DNA of 64,000 nt from Alphaproteobacteria bacterium. Lineage in GTDB: Bacteria; Pseudomonadota; Alphaproteobacteria; GCA-2731375. Below, piece by piece: positions 9,002 to 17,385 of this stretch; within the stretch, counting starts at the first letter, position 1, and every line of letters starts with the position of its first letter. Both the position numbers and the translations under genes were made by a program. Where the stretch lies: assembly GCA_016776605.1 (NCBI GenBank), contig JADHTB010000003.1, positions 124,001 through 188,000 of the forward strand, given 5' to 3'. A model generated the notes under the pieces. The model saw only the letters and a list, made by a program, of their open reading frames with translations, searched no databases and was not told the DNA's origin.

Positions 9002-10352
9002 CCAACAGCACCACCAGATCAAGCGGCGCGCCGGCGCCTGCCACCGTGCGGGCCGGGCGTTGCTGTAGCGGCGTTTGCGGCGCATAACCCTGAGCGACGG
9101 CCAAGGCCAGGGTTTCTGCCGTGGTCAGAGCTGTCACTGCCTCTGCCTTGTTGGCGGTTTCCAGTTTGGCGGCCAGATTGACCGGTTCGCCGATCACGGT
9201 GAATTCGAGGCGCTCGCCATCGCCGACCGCACCAAATATCAATGGGCCGGCGCTGACCGCGAAGCCAATGGCCAGGGCTGCATCGCCATTCCGTTTGCGC
9301 AACTCATACCAATCGGCCGCCGCCGCGCCCAAGGCCTCGATACAGCGCAGGGCGTCGGCGGCATAGGTTTCCGTCGGCAGGGCGGCCCCAAAAGTGGCCA
9401 TGATGCCGTCGCCCATGAACTTGTCGATACTACCGCCGTGGGCCTGAATGACCCCCACCATGCGGCTTTGATAATCGGCCAGCAGCGCCATCAGGTCGCC
9501 CGGATCCATGCCCATGGCCATGGGCGTAAAACCGCGAATATCACAGAACAATACGGCGGCCTGACGTATTTCGCCCTGGCCTGCCTCAACCCGCTGTTCC
9601 GCGCTGACGATCTGATGCGCGATCTCGGGCGCGAAAAACCGCCCCAAATCCTGATGCGCATGGCTTTCGACCACCGATTGCACCAGCAGCCGGCGGGCCC
9701 GCCACAGGGCAATGGCCAGGATAGCCGTGGACAGCAGAATGGCGATGACCTTGTCAAATTCCGCTCCGATCAAAATTTGGTTCGAGGTCATGTAGGCAAC
9801 GTAGTCGCGGGTCACGCCCATGTTTTGCGCCGTCGAGGTTGCCAGCGCGTAGTACAACATCAAAAGCCAGCCCGTGGCCGCCGCCGCCCCGGCCAGCAGA
9901 ACAAAGCCGGCGGAGAAGCGCAATGCCCGCAAGGCAATAAATATAAAGACATAAAGCAAGGTCGGCGCCTTCAGATAAAAGGCGGCCGGTTGCTCGTACT
10001 GGATATGAAAGCTCCAGATCAGGGCCATCAGGATGGTCATGTCCACCAGCACGGACAGGGTCAGGAACCAGGTGGCGGCAAAACCGCGATAAGCCAGGAT
10101 CAGGCGCAGGATGGAGAACGCCAGATACAGGCACAGGGCAAACGGCACGGGTTCGATCATGGACGTGGCGCCCGCCGTTTTCGGCGCCAGGGCATACAGG
10201 CCGGCCCAGGTGGCGCCGACCAGTAATTGGGCCCAGGCGATCAGAATTTCGCTTTGCAATTGATGCCCGCGGATCGCCGCCACCACCCGTGGCGGCAGAT
10301 CGCCGTCGTTGTGCCGGCCCCAGCCGATTTTGGGAAAGATTCGGCCTAACAT
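8997..10352 (-). CDS. Membrane-bound class III adenylate/guanylate cyclase
   Basis: 451 residues. About five or six hydrophobic segments fill the N-terminal half (for example PFALCLYLAFSILRLILAY and KVIAILLSTAILAIALW). A class III cyclase catalytic domain follows, with FCDIRGFT supplying the first metal Asp, GGSIDKFMGDGIMATFG the second, and GEPVNLAAKLE the transition-state region. It makes cAMP (or cGMP) from NTP at the membrane. The start at 10352 overlaps the upstream methyltransferase stop as ATGTTAG, so the two are translationally coupled. The open frame extends 61 codons further upstream, but that part lies inside the methyltransferase gene and has no membrane or domain features. Confidence 0.85.
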   Translation of the reverse strand: MLGRIFPKIGWGRHNDGDLPPRVVAAIRGHQLQSEILIAWAQLLVGATWAGLYALAPKTAGATSMIEPVPFALCLYLAFSILRLILAYRGFAATWFLTLSVLVDMTILMALIWSFHIQYEQPAAFYLKAPTLLYVFIFIALRALRFSAGFVLLAGAAAATGWLLMLYYALATSTAQNMGVTRDYVAYMTSNQILIGAEFDKVIAILLSTAILAIALWRARRLLVQSVVESHAHQDLGRFFAPEIAHQIVSAEQRVEAGQGEIRQAAVLFCDIRGFTPMAMGMDPGDLMALLADYQSRMVGVIQAHGGSIDKFMGDGIMATFGAALPTETYAADALRCIEALGAAAADWYELRKRNGDAALAIGFAVSAGPLIFGAVGDGERLEFTVIGEPVNLAAKLETANKAEAVTALTTAETLALAVAQGYAPQTPLQQRPARTVAGAGAPLDLVVLLA

Positions 10353-11182
10353 TTTCGCAGCCACAGGCTGGCCGGCAGGCTGTCCGCTTTGCCCGGTAGC
10401 CGCGCCACGGCCGACGCCGCGACTTGCGCCGCCATGCGGGTGGCTACGTAATGCGAGGCGAACAGAATGTCGTAGGCACCGCCCGCCAGTATGGGCGCCA
10501 CCGCCAATTGTTCGTTGTAGCCACGCCAAGCCCAAGGCATCGGATAGTCGTCGGGCAGAAAAATATCGTGAATGTGCACCAGCGCGCCGGCGGGCAGGAT
10601 TGGCATCACCCGATTGAATAGATCGTCCACATCACTGCCGGGCATGAGGATATGGGAAGAATCAATGAATAAAATATCGCCCGCCGCCAGATCGGCGAAA
10701 ACATCCAGGCCCACGGTACCCAGCGTGCCCTTTATAAACTCGATATCCAGGTGATCCACGAAACGGTTGGGAGCTGGATCGATGGCAGTGATATGGGTTG
10801 CAAGGCCACCGTCATCCACCGCCCGTTTCATAAAGCGCGTCGAATGGCCCGAGCCGACCTCGATAATCCGCTTCGGCGCCCAGGCCCGCACCATGGCATA
10901 GGCGGCGGCGGCATCCAGGGTTGGAAACCAATCCTGCGCCCAGCGGGGGGCGGGGGGCGGTTCGTCGCCCATCGCCTGCAAGGTTGCTTCGTGTCGATCA
11001 ATATCCTGCAGCAGGGCGGCGAAGCTGGGTTCGGCCGCCAGCATCAGCGCCGCCAGGGATGGATAGCTTGGGTTGCAGCCGGGATCGGGCAGGGTATCGG
11101 CGTAACGATAGGGAATGAAAAAGCCGCGCCGGGCCAGACCCAGCACCGTCAACAGCCCCAACCGCATACTGCGCCTGTGCAT
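10346..11182 (-). CDS. Class I SAM-dependent methyltransferase
   Basis: 278 residues. The SAM-binding loop RIIEVGSGHSTRF is followed by ITAIDPAP, LDIEFIKGT and ILFIDSSH, the order expected for a Rossmann-fold methyltransferase of the Methyltransf_24 type. The later HIHDIFLPDDYPMPWAWRGYNEQ resembles enzymes near surface-glycan genes. The N-terminal segment is basic and moderately hydrophobic, without a clear signal peptide. The stop overlaps the cyclase start, which makes a two-gene operon. The substrate is not apparent. Confidence 0.75.
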   Translation of the reverse strand: MHRRSMRLGLLTVLGLARRGFFIPYRYADTLPDPGCNPSYPSLAALMLAAEPSFAALLQDIDRHEATLQAMGDEPPPAPRWAQDWFPTLDAAAAYAMVRAWAPKRIIEVGSGHSTRFMKRAVDDGGLATHITAIDPAPNRFVDHLDIEFIKGTLGTVGLDVFADLAAGDILFIDSSHILMPGSDVDDLFNRVMPILPAGALVHIHDIFLPDDYPMPWAWRGYNEQLAVAPILAGGAYDILFASHYVATRMAAQVAASAVARLPGKADSLPASLWLRKC

Positions 11183-11299
11183 AAACTCCGTCCTCTACCC
11201 CAGGGAAGCGGTTGCTTCCGGCAATCTCGAATGTCGCCCTTGCGGTAGAACGCTGGCATCTGGATCATTCAATGTCAGGACACCCGACTCTGAATAATC

Positions 11300-11353
11300 G
11301 TGGTGCGCAAGGCACCAAACCGAAGGACTCTTCTGTTTGGTTCGCACCACTAG
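11300..11353. repeat. Imperfect inverted repeat; right arm shared with the element at 17.3 kb
   Basis: The left arm 11300-11324 (gtggtgcg, a six-base insert caaggc, then accaaaccgaa) pairs with the right arm 11331-11350 (ttctgtttggttcgcaccac). The 23 bases at 11331-11353 recur exactly at 17345-17367, both times ending in CTAG. In this copy the CTAG supplies the TAG stop of the MBL-fold gene (11350-11352). Confidence 0.7.
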
Positions 11354-12186
11354 GGGCGTAATACCATGCCTTCCTGGGCCACGACAGTACCGGGGCGCCG
11401 CTTTTCAGCCGCGTCGGCGATTTGATCCATGAAGGCGTCATCGTGATCAGGGTCATGGTGGAAGATCACAAATTGGGAAACCCCAGCCGCATCGCACAGA
11501 TCGGCACCGGCCTCCCATGTGGAATGACCCCAGCCGACACAGTTCTGATATTCATCCTCTGTGTACATGGAATCATAAATCACTATATCGGCGCCGTCGA
11601 TCAGGCCCAGAATATTCTGATCCAATTCACCCGGTCGATGTTCCGTATCTGTCAGATAGCAGATTGCCTTGCCATCAAATTCGATACGATAACCCGTGGC
11701 GCCGTTGGGATGGTTTAGGGGCGCGGTACGAATGACGACATCGGCGCCAGCGGTCAATGCATCACCGGCCGAGAAATCCTGGAATTCAATTTTCGATTGG
11801 AAAATTTCCAACGGCACCGGGAACAACGGCGTCATCATCAGATCGCACAGCACTTGGCGCAGATTGGTTTCCGGCAACAGATGGCCGGCCGAAAGGCGGA
11901 ACTGATTATTTGGACTGAAGAATGGTTTAAAGAATGGCACGCCACAGATGTGGTCGTAGTGGGTATGGGTGAGAAAGATATCCGCATCAATGGTCCCTTC
12001 GGTTTCCAGCAATTTATTGCCTAGGTAACGGAAACCGGACCCCGCATCGAAAATTAACAGCCGCTCGCCGCAACGAATCTCCAAGCAGGAGGTGTTGCCG
12101 CCATAGCGGACCGAGTTGGGATCGGAGATCGAAATACTCCCCCGAACGCCCCAAAAGCGAACTAGAAAATCACTATTTTCGGACAT
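11350..12186 (-). CDS. MBL-fold metallohydrolase, possible cyclic-nucleotide phosphodiesterase
   Basis: 278 residues. The N-terminal VRFWGVRGSISI and YGGNTSC are characteristic of an MBL subgroup that includes phosphodiesterase-like enzymes. The zinc motif THTHYDH is near residue 94, with later ligands in PLNHPNG, LTDTEHRPGE and FHHDPDHDD. The fold hydrolyses phosphodiesters or similar bonds using two metals. It lies upstream of the methyltransferase-cyclase pair on the same strand, which would fit a role in breaking down cAMP, but that link is only positional. The final stop codon lies in a repeat element. Confidence 0.75.
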   Translation of the reverse strand: MSENSDFLVRFWGVRGSISISDPNSVRYGGNTSCLEIRCGERLLIFDAGSGFRYLGNKLLETEGTIDADIFLTHTHYDHICGVPFFKPFFSPNNQFRLSAGHLLPETNLRQVLCDLMMTPLFPVPLEIFQSKIEFQDFSAGDALTAGADVVIRTAPLNHPNGATGYRIEFDGKAICYLTDTEHRPGELDQNILGLIDGADIVIYDSMYTEDEYQNCVGWGHSTWEAGADLCDAAGVSQFVIFHHDPDHDDAFMDQIADAAEKRRPGTVVAQEGMVLRP

Positions 12187-12356
12187 GACTGCCGCACTTT
12201 CACCTCAATCAAACAAAGTCACACTTCCACCCGTTCGTCTCAAATCCCTGTAATTCGATTTATCTTATTACAGTCCGATATATGTCAGCATGATAATATT
12301 ACGTCTAATACGTTGGCATTGTAAACAATTATATCAAGAGGGCCGGCTGGTTTTGC

Positions 12357-13244
12357 CTACAGTCCCATTTGGCGCTGAATGAGACGGCTGAGGTCAGCCT
12401 CCGGGTCGGCTAGCTGATCGACTATGGTAAAATGATCTTGTCCGGGCAATACGGCCACCTCGACAGCAATCCCATGACGGCTCCAGGCCGCCGCCAGGAC
12501 CTCGCTTTGACGCAGATATTCCGGTCCTTCGTCCCCACCCACCGCCAATAACAGCGGACTTGTGGCGGTGGGGGTTAGGCGCAGGGGGCTGTTACGGATG
12601 GTTTCCTGCAGGCTGAGTTTCAGGTCATCGTTAAGGAAGCACAGGCGGATCGGCTCCAGATCATACAGCCCGGAAATGCCACAGCCGCCCTTGACCAAAT
12701 CCCTTGGCAGCGCGGGCGAGCCGCCATCGAAGGCGGGCCAGTCGGTGGCCATCATCATCGCCACCAGATGGCCGCCCGCGGAATGGCCGGAAATAAAAAT
12801 GCGCGCCGGATCAGCACCGAAACCAGCAGCGTTGCGATAGAGCCAGGCCAGGGCGGCCCGGCATTGGCGCACCAGTTCGTCCATACTAATATTCGGGATC
12901 AGACCATAATTGATCACCGCGGTCGCGCATCCCTTGGGCGTGAACGCGCGGGCGACATAGGAGAATTCATCCTTGCTAAGCGCTTTCCAATAGCCGCCGT
13001 GTATGAATACCTGGATCGGGGCCGGACCGTTCCCCCCGCCTGGGCCGGGAAACAGATCCAACACCTCATCCGCACCGGGGCCAAACGGTATATTCAGTTG
13101 GCCGGTTAGTTGCTGGCGCCATTCCTGGCTATCCTCGGCAAACTTTCGTATGAAGTCCGCAGAGCCGGACACCTTGGCGCGGTTATCATATTCCGCATCC
13201 AACCCGGCCTGATCATAAACCCCGAAGATTTTTTCACTCACCAC
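12357..13244 (-). CDS. Alpha/beta hydrolase (kynurenine formamidase/BD-FAE-like)
   Basis: 295 residues. The oxyanion motif HGGYWKAL is followed by the nucleophile elbow ISGHSAGGHL; the late aspartate is in VAVLPGQDHFTIVDQL, which also supplies the catalytic histidine. The N-terminal YDNRAKVSGSADFI region resembles arylformamidases and related carboxylesterases. It is probably a cytoplasmic esterase or amidase. The gene lies 7 bp after the XRE regulator, so the two form an operon. No tryptophan-catabolism genes are nearby, so kynurenine formamidase activity is not assumed. Confidence 0.75.
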   Translation of the reverse strand: MVSEKIFGVYDQAGLDAEYDNRAKVSGSADFIRKFAEDSQEWRQQLTGQLNIPFGPGADEVLDLFPGPGGGNGPAPIQVFIHGGYWKALSKDEFSYVARAFTPKGCATAVINYGLIPNISMDELVRQCRAALAWLYRNAAGFGADPARIFISGHSAGGHLVAMMMATDWPAFDGGSPALPRDLVKGGCGISGLYDLEPIRLCFLNDDLKLSLQETIRNSPLRLTPTATSPLLLAVGGDEGPEYLRQSEVLAAAWSRHGIAVEVAVLPGQDHFTIVDQLADPEADLSRLIQRQMGL

Positions 13245-13251
13245 CGTCTCC

Positions 13252-13620
13252 CTAATTGTCCGCCGCCATGACGGCCAGCATTTGTTTGACCTTGGCCACC
13301 GCCAGATCGTTGATCCCTTCTGCCAGGCGGTTCGCCAGTTCCGTGGCTTCCGGTCCCGTTTGCGCGGTATCTATGACAACCCGTGGATGGCTGAGTTTCG
13401 CCAGACGGCGCATGGCATCCGCCTCATCCCAAATGATATTGAAATAGCCGCAGATCTGATCCACCAATACCGGCGAGGGCCGGCCCCGCCGGCCTCGTTC
13501 CAAAGCCGACAGATACGCCGCCGAAATCTGCAAGTCGGCGGCCATCTGTTTTTGGCTAACGGCCTGTTGCCGGCGCAATTCGCGGATCCTGGCGCCAAAG
13601 GGTGTCAAACCAACTGCCAT
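13252..13620 (-). CDS. XRE-family helix-turn-helix regulator
   Basis: 122 residues. Residues 8-60 form a Cro/C1-type domain: RIRELRRQQAVSQKQMAADL, then the recognition helix in ISAAYLSALERGRRG. A C-terminal helical part (TELANRLAEGINDLAVAKVKQ) may dimerise. It is co-transcribed with the alpha/beta hydrolase 7 bp downstream. The target is unknown; autoregulation of the pair is plausible but not visible as a clear operator. Confidence 0.8.
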   Translation of the reverse strand: MAVGLTPFGARIRELRRQQAVSQKQMAADLQISAAYLSALERGRRGRPSPVLVDQICGYFNIIWDEADAMRRLAKLSHPRVVIDTAQTGPEATELANRLAEGINDLAVAKVKQMLAVMAADN

Positions 13621-13745
13621 GCGCCAACTAGTCCAACCAAAGGCCGTGGCGCCGGTGCCATGCCTCTATGGATTCCACCCAGGGCGCCGCAATGACACGA
13701 ACCTTGCAAAAGCATCTTGGATCCTCCCATAGCCGCCACCCATTC

Positions 13746-14348
13746 CTAACGTTTGCGCCGCAGCAAAACATAGTAGGCGCCTTCACCGCCATGTTGCGGT
13801 CGGGCGGTCTCTATACGCAAGACCATTTGCCGCACCGCCCCTTCCCCCAGCCAGCGCGGCAGATTACGGCGCAGCACGCCGCTGTCCCGATCCGGCATGA
13901 AACCGCTGTCCACATCATCGCGCGGACCGCCCTTGCCGGTGATAACCAGGACGCAGCGCCGGCCCGCCCGATAACTGCCGGCAATAAAGGCGTTCAGCGC
14001 ACGATGGGCATCGGCCTGGGTATGTCCGTGCAAATCCAGCCGCGCCTCGATCGCGGTTTGCCCCCGGCGCAACCTTTCCGCGCTGCGCTTGTCCAGACCG
14101 CCATGTGCATTCGCGGCCACCGTCATCGCCGGGGCAGGCCGCCGGGGAACCGGCTTGGGCGCCGGCCGAGCCTGGCTTTTTGTGGTCGGCCGCGCCGCCG
14201 TGCTGGTCTTGTCCGCTGTCTTGGCGGTTTTTGCCGCACCCTGCGGTGGACGAGGCGACCGCCGCTTCAGCGGCCGGGCATCACCCATAGCCGCCTCGAA
14301 CAGCGCATCGCCTTCGATCGGGCTTTTAGTCTTTCCCGGTTTGGTCAT
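13746..14348 (-). CDS. Smr/MutS2 C-terminal domain protein
   Basis: 200 residues. The N-terminal half is low-complexity, rich in Lys, Ala, Pro and Thr. The C-terminal Smr domain shows ARLDLHGHTQADAH followed by CVLVITGKGG and a final LRRNLPRWL. Smr domains bind or nick nucleic acid; LDLHG and TGKG are the conserved active-site motifs. The start overlaps the LutC stop by 23 bp, so it is read through from the lut operon. Single-domain Smr proteins next to mltA and a Tim44-like gene are a usual alphaproteobacterial arrangement. Confidence 0.85.
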   Translation of the reverse strand: MTKPGKTKSPIEGDALFEAAMGDARPLKRRSPRPPQGAAKTAKTADKTSTAARPTTKSQARPAPKPVPRRPAPAMTVAANAHGGLDKRSAERLRRGQTAIEARLDLHGHTQADAHRALNAFIAGSYRAGRRCVLVITGKGGPRDDVDSGFMPDRDSGVLRRNLPRWLGEGAVRQMVLRIETARPQHGGEGAYYVLLRRKR

Positions 14349-15042
14349 CGATCAGAACAATATGCAAGCTGCGCGGTCCGTGCGCGCCAAGCTCTATGGT
14401 CAGGGCAATGTCGGCGGTGCGCGAGGGACCGGTGATCATGTTGACGGTCCGCGGCATGGTAAAACCACGGCCCTGTTTGTTGGCCTTGCGCAGGCGGGCC
14501 CAAACCTCTTCATAGGCCCCCACCACCTGGCTGGCTCGTAGGGCGACAACATGATAGTCGGGTACGAAATTCAGGGTCGTTGGATGGTCCTTGCCGGAAA
14601 GAGCAACCAATGTGCCGGTTTCCGCCACCCCCGCGAAGGCCGGCGTGACCGAGACTAGGTCGTCGATACCGGCGGTGCCCTGCCGGGTTTCCAGCAGACT
14701 TTGGCTATCCCAGTCCAGTCCGCACAGCCATTCGTCCGGGGCCAGGGTCACCTGGGTCGGTAAATTGTTGGCGCGCAGATAGTCGGCAACGGCGCCGGGC
14801 ACCGCTGCCTCGCTGGCGACAACGGCAACCGTACAGGCCGCGGCCCGGACCATTTCCTGAAAACGTTCCACCTGGGCCGCATGATCGCCCTTACCCCGCG
14901 CCGGCACCAGATTGGCCCGGTGTTTGTCAATGTGCTCGTTCAGTTCGTGGCGGGCATCGGCGCTCAGGGCGGGACGGCCCAGGGATTGCCTGATGGCGCC
15001 CAGAATGGCCTCGCGCCCAGATTTTGCGACCGGTTCAGTCAT
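14326..15042 (-). CDS. lutC: LutC-like LUD-domain protein, lactate utilisation
   Basis: 238 residues of LUD/YkgG type. Typical segments are REAILGAIRQSLGRP at the N-terminus, a central VSVTPAFAGVAETGTLV and the C-terminal ITGPSRTADIALTIELGAHGP. With LutA and LutB it forms the iron-sulfur L-lactate oxidation complex of the cytoplasm. The start overlaps the lutB stop by 4 bp. No lactate permease or GntR regulator is adjacent. Confidence 0.85.
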   Translation of the reverse strand: MTEPVAKSGREAILGAIRQSLGRPALSADARHELNEHIDKHRANLVPARGKGDHAAQVERFQEMVRAAACTVAVVASEAAVPGAVADYLRANNLPTQVTLAPDEWLCGLDWDSQSLLETRQGTAGIDDLVSVTPAFAGVAETGTLVALSGKDHPTTLNFVPDYHVVALRASQVVGAYEEVWARLRKANKQGRGFTMPRTVNMITGPSRTADIALTIELGAHGPRSLHIVLIDDQTGKD

Positions 15043-16484
15043 CGCGCCGCCCCCCCGCGTTGCCGCTCAGCCTGCTGGCGGCGCCAGCGTTCCTGAAAGG
15101 TCTGGCCCTCGGGCGCCGGCAGGTCGCGGCCATCGGTCCAGCCGCCCGCGAACCACAGAGTGCGTAGCCGTCCTTGCCGCCGGCCCAGATAGCGCAGGCC
15201 GCGCACGGCCAGGCGGGCCGCCAATCCATACAGCCAGGGCCGCCGCGCGAAAAAAGCCCAGACGGACAGGCCCCAGCGTTCCAGGCCCGGCACCTTGCCC
15301 GCCTCGAATGATCTTTCCCGCCATTGCCGCAACAGGCGTGGCAGGGGGATAGCGACCGGACAGACTTCCTCGCAGCGCCCGCACAAGGTCGAGGCGCAGG
15401 GTAGATGCTGGGTCTCCGACACCCCCAGCAAGGCCGGCGACAGCACCGCGCCCATGGGCCCGACATAGACCGTACCGTAGGTATGGCCCCCCACCGATTG
15501 ATAGACCGGGCAATGGTTCATACAGGCGCCGCAACGAATACAGCGCAACATGTCCTGCACCTCGCTGCCCAGCATGGTGGAGCGGCCATTATCCAGCAGG
15601 ATAACGTGGTATTCCCCCGGCCCATCCAGATCGTCCGGGCGCCGGGGCCCGGTTGAGATCGTGGTGTAGGCTGAAAATTCCTGACCCGTGGCCGAGCGCG
15701 CCAGGATGCGCAGAAATGTGGTGGCGTCCTCCAAGGTTGGAACCACCTTTTCCAGCGAGGTGACGACAATATGAATTTTCGGCAACGTCTGTGTCAGATC
15801 GCCGTTGCCCTCGTTGGTGACAATGATGGAACTGCCGGTTTCCGCGATCAGATAGTTGGCGCCGGTGATGCCCACATCCGCGTCAAAATATTTTTGCCGC
15901 AGGATCTCGCGGGCTTCGTTGACCATCTTTGGCGGCTCGGTCTGACGCTCGGTTCGGCCCAGTTTGGCATGATGTTTCAAAAACAGATCAGAGACCTGAT
16001 CCTTGGTTTTGTGGATGGCCGGGCCAATGATGTGCGAGGGCGGCTCCTGTGCCAGCTGAATAATATATTCGCCCAGGTCTGTTTCCACCGGTTCAATGCC
16101 ATGCTTTTCCAGAAATTCATTCAGATGAATTTCCTCGGCGATCATGGATTTGCCCTTGGTCACGGTCTTGGCGTCGACCGAACGGCAGATTTTCAGCACC
16201 GCGGCCTGGGCATCCGCCGGCGTTGCACACCAATGCACATGCCCGCCGGCGGCTTTGCAATTGCGTTCGAAACTTTCCAGATAGAAATCCAGATTGCCCA
16301 GAACATGATCTTTCAGCTCCCGCCCCCGTTGTGAAAGAAGCGTGAACTCCGGCAGGCGATCCACCGCAGCCTGGCGATTGGGCACCATGCCGGCGTTGAG
16401 CATGGCCATGGCGCTGCGCAAATCCTTGTCCGCCAGGGCGGCGCGGGCGTTTTCCTTAAAAATGCTGGGGTTCATGAACTCCAT
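15039..16484 (-). CDS. lutB: LutB-like iron-sulfur protein, lactate utilisation
   Basis: 481 residues. The LUD domain covers about 60-290 (KTVTKGKSMIAEEIHLNEFL, ITGANYLIAETGSSIIVTNEG). A ferredoxin-type region follows, with CIRCGACMNHCPVY and CGRCEEVCPV, which bind two 4Fe-4S clusters. The C-terminal tail is basic. The start at 16484 is favoured because GAAGG lies 8 bases upstream and the start is just past the lutA stop; an in-frame ATG at 16511 would overlap lutA by 23 bp. It transfers electrons in L-lactate oxidation. Confidence 0.9.
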   Translation of the reverse strand: MEFMNPSIFKENARAALADKDLRSAMAMLNAGMVPNRQAAVDRLPEFTLLSQRGRELKDHVLGNLDFYLESFERNCKAAGGHVHWCATPADAQAAVLKICRSVDAKTVTKGKSMIAEEIHLNEFLEKHGIEPVETDLGEYIIQLAQEPPSHIIGPAIHKTKDQVSDLFLKHHAKLGRTERQTEPPKMVNEAREILRQKYFDADVGITGANYLIAETGSSIIVTNEGNGDLTQTLPKIHIVVTSLEKVVPTLEDATTFLRILARSATGQEFSAYTTISTGPRRPDDLDGPGEYHVILLDNGRSTMLGSEVQDMLRCIRCGACMNHCPVYQSVGGHTYGTVYVGPMGAVLSPALLGVSETQHLPCASTLCGRCEEVCPVAIPLPRLLRQWRERSFEAGKVPGLERWGLSVWAFFARRPWLYGLAARLAVRGLRYLGRRQGRLRTLWFAGGWTDGRDLPAPEGQTFQERWRRQQAERQRGGAAR

Positions 16485-16488
16485 GGCC

Positions 16489-17271
16489 CTAGCCTTCACC
16501 ATTCTCGCCAATAGGCGGCGCCTGATCGGTCATCCCGGCCAGAACCTCCGCTACGTGGCGCACCTGCACGGACGAGCCTTCCCGTTTCAGGCGCCCGGCG
16601 ATATTCAACAGACAGCCCAAATCACCGGCCAACAGCAAATCCGCGCTGGTCTTGGCTACGTTGGCGGTTTTTCGGCTAACAATATCGGTGGAAATTTCCC
16701 CGTACTTGACACAAAAGGTCCCGCCAAAGCCACAGCAGGCCTCGGTTTCAGCCATTTCCTCAAGCTTCAGGCCGGCAACACCGGCCAGCAATTCACGCGG
16801 CTGCTGCCGCACGCCCAATTCCCGCAGTCCGGCGCAGCCATCGTGGTAGGTCGCCGTGCCATCATATTGGGCGGCAACAGGGTCGATTTTCATGACGTCG
16901 GCCAGAAAGGCGGTCAGCTCGAAAGTTTTAGCGGCCAGGGCGCGGGCCCGCCGGCTCCATTCCGGATCATCCGTGAACAGCTCCGGATAATGCACGGCGA
17001 TCATGCCACCGCAGGAGCCCGAGGGCACAACCACATAATCATAAGCCGCGAATGTTTCGATGACCTGGCGGGCGATTTCCTGGCTGTGCCGGCGGTCGCC
17101 TGAATTATAGGCTGGCTGGCCGCAGCAGGTCTGTTCCGGCACATGCACCGTACAGCCCGCCGCCGTAATCAGTTGTGCCGCCGCAAAGCCGACCGTGGGC
17201 CGGAACAGATCCACCAGACAGGTGGCGAACAAACCAACGTTGATTGGCGCCTTGGCGCTATTGTCTATCAT
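16489..17271 (-). CDS. lutA: LutA-like (Fe-S)-binding protein, lactate utilisation
   Basis: 260 residues with two cysteine-rich (CCG) domains: PEQTCCGQPAYNSG in the first half, and YHDGCAGLRELGV with ETEACCGFGGTFCVKYG in the second. These are the cluster-binding repeats shared with GlcF and heterodisulfide reductase subunits. It is the first gene of lutA-lutB-lutC-smr, all on the minus strand with overlapping or touching ends. Regulation is not evident; a CTAG-bounded repeat lies about 55 bp upstream of the start. Confidence 0.9.
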   Translation of the reverse strand: MIDNSAKAPINVGLFATCLVDLFRPTVGFAAAQLITAAGCTVHVPEQTCCGQPAYNSGDRRHSQEIARQVIETFAAYDYVVVPSGSCGGMIAVHYPELFTDDPEWSRRARALAAKTFELTAFLADVMKIDPVAAQYDGTATYHDGCAGLRELGVRQQPRELLAGVAGLKLEEMAETEACCGFGGTFCVKYGEISTDIVSRKTANVAKTSADLLLAGDLGCLLNIAGRLKREGSSVQVRHVAEVLAGMTDQAPPIGENGEG

Positions 17272-17325
17272 GCCTGACCCTTTGCCTGCGGCGCGAAGCC
17301 GTCCGTCATTTGGGTTTATAACACC

Positions 17326-17367
17326 CTAGAGCAGTTCCGGGCTATTCTGTTTGGTTCGCACCACTAG
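17326..17367. repeat. Short CTAG-bounded element
   Basis: 42 bp with CTAG at both ends (17326-17329 and 17364-17367). Its left half, ctagagcagttccggg, matches the outer arm of the large palindrome at 51.1-51.4 kb. Its right 23 bases are identical to 11331-11353. It sits between the lutA start and the mltA stop. Confidence 0.7.
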
Positions 17368-17385
17368 CGCATATTCGGAACATGA

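Noticed and set aside
9075..10226. A 383-codon plus-strand frame
   Set aside because: Antisense to the cyclase domain. The Gln/Gly/His-rich translation is typical of shadow frames in this genome.
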